Shown here in pieces: positions 1 through 5,002 of a stretch of DNA of 5,002 nucleotides. The position numbers and the translations under genes were made by a program. The DNA is taken from the NCBI GenBank assembly GCA_029940345.1, contig JAOZRC010000456.1, positions 1 through 5,002 on the forward strand, written 5' to 3'. The notes under the pieces were generated by a model that saw nothing but the letters and a program-made list of their open reading frames with translations, was not told the DNA's origin and ran no database searches. Numbering within the stretch: the first letter of the stretch is position 1; every line of letters begins with the position of its first letter. This DNA comes from Desulfobacterales bacterium. GTDB taxonomy: Bacteria > Desulfobacterota > Desulfobacteria > Desulfobacterales > JAUCGF01.

Positions 1-2
1 AG

Positions 3-989
3 AACCCGAACAGGTTGCAAATCTATTGGTTCGGCACGGCATCTTATTTCATACAACTCGGTGAAATTGGCATTTTAACCGATCCATTCGTCACCACCGG
101 CTTGGATAATTTGAGAAAAGTCCGATCAGATCAAAAAGAGGTTAAAAGAACTCTGGGTCGTCTTAAACAGCCCCCTGATGCTATCTTCATCGGGCATTCA
201 CACATCGACCACCTTCTTGATGCGCACACTGCAATGCTAAAGCTTCCTACATGGAGTCGCGTACCATTATACGGAAGTCTATCAACTCAAAATATTCTCA
301 TGGGACATGGCAATGCAGCTTTAGATGATCGAGTCTCCGTCGTTGAAGTCAATTCCCCGGGCAAGTGGGTCCCCATACCCATTTCAGAACAAAAGAGCGG
401 AAAAGGATACTCTATCGAATATATGGCTTTAAAAACCGATCATACTCCGCATTTCTCTTTTACTTCGGAACTGATTGATGAATTTTCTTTCAGTAAAACA
501 TTTCTTGATGGAAAAATCACGGAGCCATTAACCCATTTTCCGGATTTATGGGATTATCAATCGGGGGAGGTTTACAACTACCTGTTTCGATTTCGACATG
601 ACAATACGGAATTTAGCGTTATGATGTTGGGTTCGCCCATGCGTTTGATTGATTATCCGGAGAGCCTGCCTCCGCAAAATATTCCAATAGATGTCGTTAT
701 CGGTCTTACTCCGAGTGCTGACAATGTGGACGATTATCCTAAAAAACAAATTGCACAACTAAAACCAAGAGTAGTAATTCTTTCACATTTCAACAACTTT
801 TTTAACAAAAATAAAGATGAAATACTGCATATTCAAGGCCGTCCGCTGACCGATCTCAAACAATACCTATTGGATATTCAGGAGGTCTTTGATGCTGAAC
901 CGGATTTCGAAAGAATTGTGGTTCCCGCGATCACTGAATTAGAAAATAATTTAGTTAAAAACATAATTATCATCGAACCGAGAAAGTGA
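3..989 (+). CDS. MBL-fold metallo-hydrolase, 5' end missing
   Basis: A metallo-beta-lactamase superfamily hydrolase of unknown substrate, cut by the window edge. The frame is open from base 3 (residues N-P-N-R precede the TTG at 15), and that TTG has no usable ribosome site, so the true start lies upstream. Numbering from the TTG, an early strand ending in LTDPF (21-25) is typical of the fold. The metal motif HxHxDH is GHSHIDH, with H61, H63, D65 and H66. A later DHTPH (142-146) supplies a probable third-site His, and SHFNNFF (257-263) a C-terminal His (H258). Where most members have the bridging Asp (a 'GD' after a beta strand), this protein has LGS (205-207). From memory, a subfamily with 'GS' here and 'HWDDFF' near the end shows the same pattern. 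A signal or lipoprotein peptide could lie in the missing part. The gene ends in tandem stops (TGATGA) and is more AT-rich than its neighbours. The fold is sure; the substrate is unknown. Confidence 0.88.
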   Translation, partial: NPNRLQIYWFGTASYFIQLGEIGILTDPFVTTGLDNLRKVRSDQKEVKRTLGRLKQPPDAIFIGHSHIDHLLDAHTAMLKLPTWSRVPLYGSLSTQNILMGHGNAALDDRVSVVEVNSPGKWVPIPISEQKSGKGYSIEYMALKTDHTPHFSFTSELIDEFSFSKTFLDGKITEPLTHFPDLWDYQSGEVYNYLFRFRHDNTEFSVMMLGSPMRLIDYPESLPPQNIPIDVVIGLTPSADNVDDYPKKQIAQLKPRVVILSHFNNFFNKNKDEILHIQGRPLTDLKQYLLDIQEVFDAEPDFERIVVPAITELENNLVKNIIIIEPRK

Positions 990-1039
990 TGAGGAGAATA
1001 GTACAGATTTGTGGCTATCAACATAAGGCGAGACAACCT

Positions 1040-1104
1040 AAAAATAGGGTTTCTTTGCCATTGTAACTCCCGTAGTTTTTCTTCGCTTTAGAAACCCGAT
1101 TTTT
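1040..1104 (+). terminator. Inverted repeat, possible rho-independent terminator
   Basis: The arm AAAAATAGGGTTTCT (1040-1054) pairs with AGAAACCCGATTTTT (1090-1104) at 14 of 15 positions; the only mismatch is A1046/G1098. The right arm ends in a run of six T (1100-1105) and the left arm begins with five A, which is the layout of a bidirectional intrinsic terminator. It lies about 50 bases after the MBL stop, so terminating that transcript is the natural role. The 35-base loop (1055-1089) is long for a terminator. A weaker outer pairing (AAGGCG..CAAC near 1025-1037 against GTTG..CGCCCCTT near 1118-1131) hints that it could instead be the core of a larger palindromic repeat. Confidence 0.45.
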
Positions 1105-1158
1105 TGTCCTACGTTAAGTTGGCCGCCCCTTATTAGCGCTTATAGGTGCCAGATCGCT

Positions 1159-1197
1159 TTTTGGCAATGTTATAATCCGTTGAAGCCATTGCCAAAA
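1159..1197. repeat. Perfect 11-bp inverted repeat, possible operator
   Basis: TTTTGGCAATG (1159-1169) is the exact reverse complement of CATTGCCAAAA (1187-1197), separated by 17 bases. No T-run follows on either strand, so it is a poor terminator. An extended -10-like sequence begins in the left arm and runs into the spacer, so the repeat may be an operator for a dimeric regulator, or a hairpin in the leader of the downstream hemerythrin gene. I do not recognise it as a known regulator's consensus. Confidence 0.4.
1168..1176 (+). promoter_or_regulatory. Extended -10 promoter candidate for the hemerythrin gene
   Basis: TGTTATAAT matches the extended -10 pattern TGnTATAAT exactly. No good -35 hexamer is seen 16-18 bases upstream, which extended -10 promoters can tolerate. 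It would give a leader of roughly 95-100 bases before the ATG at 1280. A second bare TATAAT at 1231-1236 would start transcription closer, but it has neither a TG extension nor a -35. The whole stretch is AT-rich, so chance matches are possible. Confidence 0.35.
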
Positions 1198-1279
1198 GGC
1201 ATTCTGAGTAAAAAGCAAAACTAAAGAGAGTATAATCATCATTTTTATCATATAACCCATTATCGTAAGAGGTATCATT

Positions 1280-2470
1280 ATGGAAATAAGCGCCAATACG
1301 AAGATAAATGATCTTTTGAAAGAATTTCCTTTTTTGCTGGATTTTTTCATCGCTCAATCCCCGGCCTTTAAGAAACTCAAACACGCGTCGCTGCGAAAAA
1401 CCGTGGGGAAGGTGGCCACCTTGAAAATGGCGGCTTCAATCGGGCAGGTTGATTTGGATCGGCTGATATCCGGCATCGCCGGGGCCGTGGAAGCGGAAAC
1501 CGGTGAATCTTTGACTGTCCTCGAAACCGCTTCCGGGCCGGCTCCGGATGATAAGGAGAGACAGGTCTTGTTGAAGGGTATTATAGAGGATCTTCAAAAG
1601 GGTGAGGATATTGAGGTTCTGAAAACGCGATTCAAGAAGGTTTTAGGCAATGTCGATGCTTCCGAAATCGCCCAGGCCGAACAACAACTGATCAATGACG
1701 GTCTGCCTCCTGAAGAATTGAAACGTCTTTGTGATGTTCATGTCGAAGTTTTCAAAGATGCGCTTGAAGCGCAGGATCGACCCGAACCGCCGCCGGGCCA
1801 TCCCCTGCACACCTATATGAAGGAGAACAGGGCTTCAGAGAAAATTATGAGCGATATCCAGATTCTTATCGGCAGACTGGGGCTGCCGCCCGACGCTCCG
1901 AACTTTGCCCGGCATCGTGATGATCTTGGCGGCCTCATTGACCGCCTGGCTGGGATTGACATTCACTATACACGTAAAGAAAACCAACTTTTACCTCTTT
2001 TGGAATCGCATCACTTCACCGGTCCTTCCCAGGTGATGTGGGCTATTCACGACGACATCCGCGCGGAGATCAAAAAAGCCAAACAGCAATTTGCAGCATC
2101 CGATCCGGGCGGGACCGCCACGGCCTTGAAGGAAGCCGTTTCAATGATTCGGGACATGGTATTTAAAGAAGAACACATCCTGTTTCCCGCCAGTCTTGAC
2201 ATGCTTTCAGAGTCTGAATGGGTTAAGGCAAAAGAGGGTGAAGCCGATATCGGTTATGCCTGGGATAAACCGGATACTGGCTGGCCGGAGGTGATCACGG
2301 AGAAAGTCGAACCGCTTCAAAGAGACGCCCCGGTATCGGCAGCCGGTGTTATGGGACTGGATACGGGCGCTTTGATGCATGATCAGATTAATCTCCTCCT
2401 GACCAATCTGCAGTCAGATCTCACTTATGTAGATGAAAACGATCGCGTCGCTTACTATGTTACGGGGTGA
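1280..2470 (+). CDS. DUF1858-DUF438-hemerythrin protein, PAS domain truncated
   Basis: A 396-residue, probably cytoplasmic protein with three recognisable modules. Residues about 3-72 are a DUF1858-type domain (SPAFKKLKHASLRKTVGKV, then an alpha-helical end). Residues about 94-163 are DUF438, containing LINDGLPPEELKRLCDVH (137-154). Residues about 170-310 are a hemerythrin/HHE four-helix domain whose candidate iron ligands include H174, H177, H229, E234, H257, E298 and H299. Such domains usually bind a di-iron centre and can sense or bind O2 or NO; which applies here is not visible. Family members usually continue into a PAS-like domain beginning 'DQINLLL..L..DLTYVDENDRV.YY'. That beginning is present (368-393), but a TGA follows at once, so most of the PAS domain, perhaps 90 residues, is missing. 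No PAS continuation is seen in the other two forward frames. The start is ATG with AAGAGG (1267-1272) seven bases upstream. It has no HTH or kinase domain. The domain calls are secure; whether the short form works is not known. Confidence 0.93.
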   Translation: MEISANTKINDLLKEFPFLLDFFIAQSPAFKKLKHASLRKTVGKVATLKMAASIGQVDLDRLISGIAGAVEAETGESLTVLETASGPAPDDKERQVLLKGIIEDLQKGEDIEVLKTRFKKVLGNVDASEIAQAEQQLINDGLPPEELKRLCDVHVEVFKDALEAQDRPEPPPGHPLHTYMKENRASEKIMSDIQILIGRLGLPPDAPNFARHRDDLGGLIDRLAGIDIHYTRKENQLLPLLESHHFTGPSQVMWAIHDDIRAEIKKAKQQFAASDPGGTATALKEAVSMIRDMVFKEEHILFPASLDMLSESEWVKAKEGEADIGYAWDKPDTGWPEVITEKVEPLQRDAPVSAAGVMGLDTGALMHDQINLLLTNLQSDLTYVDENDRVAYYVTG

Positions 2471-2472
2471 GC

Positions 2473-2495
2473 CAGAGGTTGAGGCAGCCTCTGCC
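2473..2495 (+). other. Two alternative small hairpins after the hemerythrin gene
   Basis: Just past the stop, CAGAGG (2473-2478) can pair with CCTCTG (2488-2493). Alternatively GGCAG (2483-2487) pairs with CTGCC (2491-2495) around a three-base loop. The two are mutually exclusive. No T-run follows (the next bases are GCATCGAAAG), so this is not a standard intrinsic terminator. It may be an RNA stability element or chance. The rest of the 2471-2645 gap has no coding signal that I can support. Confidence 0.25.
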
Positions 2496-2567
2496 GCATC
2501 GAAAGAAAAGGCAATAAACACCGGCAGCGCCCTTGATTTCGGGGAATCTGTCTCTATGTTTAAATGA

Positions 2568-2595
2568 TTAACTGACAATTTCTGAAAAATATAGA
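2568..2595 (+). promoter_or_regulatory. Weak sigma-70-like promoter candidate before the CBS gene
   Basis: TTAACT (2568-2573) and TATAGA (2590-2595) are separated by 16 bases and each matches its consensus hexamer at four of six positions. It sits about 50 bases before the CBS start, in the right place to drive the CBS-HPP-cysK run. The match is weak and the region AT-rich, so it is only a candidate. Confidence 0.2.
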
Positions 2596-2645
2596 CGTGC
2601 CCAAGCGGCAAGTACCGGATACTTTCAACACGTGAGGATAATAAA

Positions 2646-3269
2646 ATGAATGATCAATATTCAGACGCTTGCCAGATGGATATCTCAGATGACGATATCT
2701 TAATGGCGATGAAGGACATCAGCGGCTATCTGGATATCACGCCTGGCGACTTCAAAGAAATATATCGTTTCGCCTATATGCATGCGGTCGAACGGTTGAC
2801 ATCATCTGTCACGGCCAGGGATGTGATGACCCGAGAGGTTGTTTTTGTAAAAACGGGCACGCCGGTGGAAGAGGCCGCTGAAATTCTGGACCGCCATAAT
2901 ATCTCCGGTGTTCCTGTAATCAGGGATGACCTGAGCATTGTAGGCGTTGTCTCCGAAAAAGACTTTCTGTTTCATCTTGGCGCCAAAGAAAATAAATCGT
3001 TTATGGGTATTATCGCCCAATGTTTGAAAAAAAGCGGATGTATCGCCTTATCGATGATAAAGCAAACCGCCGCAGACATCATGACATCGCCCGCTGTTAC
3101 GGTCAGTGAACATACGCCTGTCAGTGAAATTGCTGACATTTTCAGAGAGAAAAATATTAACAGAACACCGGTCGCCGGCCGGGACGGCAAACTCTTAGGA
3201 ATTGTAACGCGAGCAGACATTGTACGGTCATCCTGCGCAACAGGAAACGCTGCATCAGGAGGGCAATGA
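2646..3269 (+). CDS. Tandem CBS-domain protein, likely HPP partner
   Basis: A 207-residue soluble protein with a CBS pair (Bateman module), which usually binds adenosine nucleotides (AMP, ATP, SAM) and regulates a partner. Residues about 12-52 form a conserved-looking alpha-helical lead (ISGYLDITPGDFKEIY, 25-40). CBS1 spans about 56-112 and ends in GVPVIRDD...VGVVSEKD (88-106). CBS2 spans about 141-197 with RTPVAGRDGKLLGIVTRAD (173-191). D106 and D191 sit where ribose-binding Asp residues lie in nucleotide-binding CBS domains. The linker (113-140) includes C126 and C132. No enzyme, DNA-binding or membrane segment is seen. ATG 2646 has GAGGA (2634-2638) seven bases upstream. The stop is one base before the HPP start, implying coupled translation. 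Many HPP proteins carry CBS domains on the same chain, so I infer that this protein gates or senses for the HPP protein. The CBS call is certain; ligand and partner are inferred. Confidence 0.94.
   Translation: MNDQYSDACQMDISDDDILMAMKDISGYLDITPGDFKEIYRFAYMHAVERLTSSVTARDVMTREVVFVKTGTPVEEAAEILDRHNISGVPVIRDDLSIVGVVSEKDFLFHLGAKENKSFMGIIAQCLKKSGCIALSMIKQTAADIMTSPAVTVSEHTPVSEIADIFREKNINRTPVAGRDGKLLGIVTRADIVRSSCATGNAASGGQ
3257..3263 (+). promoter_or_regulatory. Ribosome-binding site that fixes the HPP start
   Basis: AGGAGGG lies inside the last codons of the CBS gene, seven bases before ATG 3271. This near-perfect site selects ATG 3271 over the in-frame TTG at 3220, which would overlap the CBS gene by 50 bases and adds an N-terminus unlike HPP proteins. 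With the CBS stop at 3267-3269, it implies termination-reinitiation coupling. Confidence 0.85.
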
Positions 3270-3270
3270 T

Positions 3271-3807
3271 ATGGAATATTTCAGAAAAATGAAAGGAACG
3301 ACCCAAAGCCCGCCGGCGGTGAGTCTTTCTGTCATCTTATGGTCATGGCTCGGCGCTTTTTTAGGTATCGCAGCCGTGGCATTTATCAATTATAACCTTT
3401 TTAAAGAAACCGACCTGGTTATGATCATCGGTTCCTTCGGCGCTTCCGCCGTTTTGATCTATGGCGCTATCCGAAGTCCGTTGGCACAGCCGCGAAATCT
3501 GATCGGCGGCCATATCATTTCAGCGCTTATCGGGGTGGCAACCTATAAATTACTCCATAATCAGATGTGGTTGGCCTCCGCAGTCGCGGTTGCGACGTCA
3601 ATCGCGATCATGCACGCCACCCGGACACTGCATCCGCCCGGCGGGGCGACGGCTTTAATTGCGGTCATCGGCAGTCCAAAAATTCATGCGCTTGGCTATC
3701 TGTATGCGGTTATTCCCGTAGGCCTCGGCGCTCTGATTATGTTGGCGGTGGCTGTTTTGATAAACAACATTCCCGACAGTCGCCAATATCCGGAATATTG
3801 GATTTGA
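3271..3807 (+). CDS. HPP-family integral membrane protein, possible anion transporter
   Basis: A 178-residue inner-membrane protein of the HPP family. The name-giving motif is TRTLHPPGGATAL (117-129). Other family blocks are GSFGASAVLIYG (54-65) and PLAQPRNLIGGH (70-81). Hydrophobic segments lie at about 19-41, 47-66, 77-96, 99-116 and 141-165, with a further short non-polar stretch around 124-134, so four to six crossings are possible. The N-terminus (MEYFRKMKGTTQSPP) is cytoplasm-like and has no signal peptide. HPP members from plant chloroplasts and cyanobacteria have been shown to move nitrite; most bacterial members are untested, so nitrite or another small anion is only a suggestion here. 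Length matches the single-domain form; other members add C-terminal CBS domains, here supplied by the upstream gene. It follows the CBS stop by one base and precedes cysK by 60 bases with no terminator between. The family call is very secure. Confidence 0.93.
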   Translation: MEYFRKMKGTTQSPPAVSLSVILWSWLGAFLGIAAVAFINYNLFKETDLVMIIGSFGASAVLIYGAIRSPLAQPRNLIGGHIISALIGVATYKLLHNQMWLASAVAVATSIAIMHATRTLHPPGGATALIAVIGSPKIHALGYLYAVIPVGLGALIMLAVAVLINNIPDSRQYPEYWI

Positions 3808-3867
3808 AACGTTAAGGCAAATTGGCAGCAAGGCAGTATCAGAAAAACAAAAAAGGAGGAAAGTGTT

Positions 3868-4812
3868 ATGAGTAAGATTAACAGGGACATCACTGAAACA
3901 ATTGGCGGCACACCTCTTGTTCGTCTGAATCGAATTGCGGAGGGTCTTGGGGCGGAAGTGCTTGCAAAACTTGAATCATTCAATCCGCTTGCCAGCGTGA
4001 AAGACCGTATCGGATTCTCAATGATCGATGATGCGGAAAAAAAGGGAATCTTAACTAAAAATTCGGTGCTCATAGAACCCACAAGTGGAAACACAGGAAT
4101 TGCGCTTGCTTTCATAGCCGCGGCCAGAGGGTACCGTCTGATACTCACAATGCCTGACACGATGAGTGTTGAAAGGCGTAAACTTCTCCTGGTTTTTGGC
4201 GCCGAACTTGTGTTGACACCCGGGAAAGAAGGAATGAAAGGCGCCATTAAGAAAGCCGAAGAATTATTAGCTGGCACTCCGAATGCGGTGATGCCGCAAC
4301 AGTTTAAAAATTCTTCAAATCCGGAAATTCACAGAATCACCACCGCCGAAGAGATATGGAATGATACTGACGGACAGGTGGATATTTTGGTTTCCGGTGT
4401 CGGAACAGGTGGCACGATAACCGGAGTTGCGGAGATTATAAAAGCGCGTAAGAAAGATTTTAAAGCGATTGCTGTGGAACCGGTTAAATCTCCGGTTATT
4501 TCCGGAGGGGAACCGGGGCCGCATAAAATTCAGGGTATCGGCGCCGGCTTTATTCCGGATGTATTGAATACCGGAATAATTGATGAAGTCGTTCAGGTGG
4601 CTGATGAGGATGCGGGAAAGACGGCCCGCCGTTTGGCCAGGGAAGAAGGCATTCTTGTGGGAATTTCTTCCGGAGCAGCGGCATGGGCGGCTCTTGAAGT
4701 CGCTAAACGCGAAGAGAATAAAGGGAAACAGATCGTTGTTGTGCTTCCCGACACCGGAGAACGGTATCTTTCCACATGGTTGTTTGATGAGAGCGACAGG
4801 GTTAACGATTAA
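3868..4812 (+). CDS. cysK: Cysteine synthase A (O-acetylserine sulfhydrylase)
   Basis: A PLP-dependent cytoplasmic enzyme that makes L-cysteine and acetate from O-acetyl-L-serine and sulfide, the last step of cysteine synthesis. It is 314 residues long, normal for CysK. The PLP lysine is K45 in SVKDRIG (43-49). The substrate loop is PTSGNTG (71-77), the PLP-phosphate loop GVGTGGT (177-183), and the pyridine-ring site lies in GISSGAA (265-271). The C-terminal block is [10 protein letters not shown] (294-303). [10 protein letters not shown] (98-107) and the [11 protein letters not shown] block (220-230) fit CysK better than CysM or cystathionine beta-synthase; there is no C-terminal CBS or heme part. 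All key residues seem intact. ATG 3868 has a strong site, AAGGAGGA (3853-3860). The 60-base gap after the HPP gene holds no terminator or clear promoter, so cotranscription is likely. No T-box or other cysteine-responsive leader is seen. A homologous enzyme using another nucleophile or O-phosphoserine cannot be fully excluded. Confidence 0.96.
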   Translation: MSKINRDITETIGGTPLVRLNRIAEGLGAEVLAKLESFNPLASVKDRIGFSMIDDAEKKGILTKNSVLIEPTSGNTGIALAFIAAARGYRLILTMPDTMSVERRKLLLVFGAELVLTPGKEGMKGAIKKAEELLAGTPNAVMPQQFKNSSNPEIHRITTAEEIWNDTDGQVDILVSGVGTGGTITGVAEIIKARKKDFKAIAVEPVKSPVISGGEPGPHKIQGIGAGFIPDVLNTGIIDEVVQVADEDAGKTARRLAREEGILVGISSGAAAWAALEVAKREENKGKQIVVVLPDTGERYLSTWLFDESDRVND

Positions 4813-4899
4813 CGGATACGCGATTCCGGCTTAGATGAATAATCAGACCTTATTTTATCGTTTTAAACCTTAGTAGCAAAAAATTACTGATCTATCTCT

Positions 4900-4934
4900 T
4901 TACCTTATTACCTTATTTCTACGCTTCAGGTAAT
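4900..4934. repeat. TTACCTTA tandem pair with a weak hairpin
   Basis: TTACCTTA occurs twice head-to-tail (4900-4915). ATTACCT (4907-4913) can also pair with AGGTAAT (4928-4934) over a 14-base loop. Further CCTTA words occur near 4848 and 4868. The surrounding tail is AT-rich and non-coding. There is no G/C-rich stem with a T-run, so I see no convincing cysK terminator here. The repeat may be low-complexity sequence only. Confidence 0.3.
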
Positions 4935-4970
4935 TCCAAACAAATAAACTACCCGCTATGCGTAATGTTG

Positions 4971-5002
4971 TAGGGTGGGTGGAGTGTAACGGAACCCACC
5001 GC
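4971..5002. repeat. Dispersed-repeat-like GGTGGGT hairpin, cut by window edge
   Basis: GGTGGGT (4974-4980) and ACCCACC (4994-5000) form a perfect 7-bp stem around a 13-base loop. The wording TGTAGGGTGGGT...AACCCACC closely resembles short palindromic repeats scattered between genes in many proteobacterial and cyanobacterial genomes. The element runs to the last base, so its full extent and any partner copy are not visible. It could also act as a weak 3' end structure for the cysK transcript, although no T-run is seen. Confidence 0.5.

Noticed and set aside
15..17. TTG as the real start of the MBL gene
   Set aside because: The frame stays open to the window edge, there is no properly spaced ribosome site, and TTG is uncommon. 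The gene is more likely cut by the window.
1111..1140. GTTAAGT (1113-1119) near a palindrome as an integron attC site
   Set aside because: It matches GTTRRRY, but I find no matching RYYYAAC partner at the right distance and no cassette-like gene layout.
1114..1350. Minus-strand ORF of 78 residues with a hydrophobic stretch and a weak GGGGA upstream
   Set aside because: It overlaps the start of the well-supported hemerythrin gene, its hydrophobicity follows from AT-rich non-coding DNA, and its C-terminal part covers the inverted repeat. I see no family resemblance.
3220..3270. TTG start extending the HPP protein by 17 residues into the CBS gene
   Set aside because: ATG 3271 has AGGAGGG at ideal spacing and gives a typical HPP N-terminus; the extension has no matching ribosome site.
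3696..4277. Minus-strand ORF of 193 residues opposite the HPP and cysK genes
   Set aside because: It spans two strongly supported + strand genes and the gap between them, is rich in Ser/Pro/Arg as antisense shadows often are, and matches no family I know.
4813..4900. Intrinsic terminator directly after cysK
   Set aside because: Only 4-5 bp pairings are possible (for example CGGA 4813-4816 with TCCG 4825-4828) and no T-run follows them.

Overview
The window reads as a piece of a free-living, probably anaerobic or microaerophilic bacterium. A sulfate-reducer-type Desulfobacterota (former Deltaproteobacteria) host is my best guess. It rests on the DUF1858/DUF438/hemerythrin protein, the CBS plus HPP pair and the mixed base composition. 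No rRNA or tRNA is present, so the taxonomy is an inference.

Layout, all genes on the + strand. (1) Positions 3-989: the 3' part of a metallo-beta-lactamase-fold (MBL) hydrolase gene whose start lies outside the window. (2) Positions 990-1279: a 290-base gap with a long inverted repeat (14 of 15 bp, possible terminator), then a perfect 11-bp inverted repeat that carries an extended -10 promoter-like sequence next to its left arm. (3) Positions 1280-2470: a DUF1858 - DUF438 - hemerythrin protein that stops just inside the PAS-like domain usually found at the C-terminus of this family. (4) Positions 2471-2645: a 175-base gap with small hairpins. (5) Positions 2646-3269, 3271-3807 and 3868-4812: a compact run of a tandem-CBS protein, an HPP-family membrane protein (start one base after the CBS stop, ribosome site inside the CBS gene) and cysteine synthase A (cysK). 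(6) Positions 4813-5002: a non-coding AT-rich tail with a short tandem repeat. At the very edge is a GGTGGGT/ACCCACC hairpin like those in dispersed genomic repeats.

How the genes may work together: HPP proteins are small integral membrane proteins, with nitrite transport shown for plastid and cyanobacterial members. Many HPP proteins carry CBS domains on the same chain, so the separate CBS gene probably encodes an adenosine-nucleotide-sensing partner of the HPP channel or carrier. CysK makes cysteine from O-acetylserine and sulfide. A CBS-HPP-cysK run therefore suggests regulated handling of a small nitrogen or sulfur anion next to sulfur assimilation, which is inference only. The upstream hemerythrin protein may bind O2 or NO through a di-iron site. 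It is separated by 175 bases and may or may not belong to the same unit.

The most notable points are the apparent C-terminal truncation of the hemerythrin/PAS protein, the split CBS/HPP pair tied to cysK, the Asp-to-Ser change at a metal-ligand position in the MBL protein, and the two inverted repeats in the first gap. I see no clear evidence of a wholly new system.
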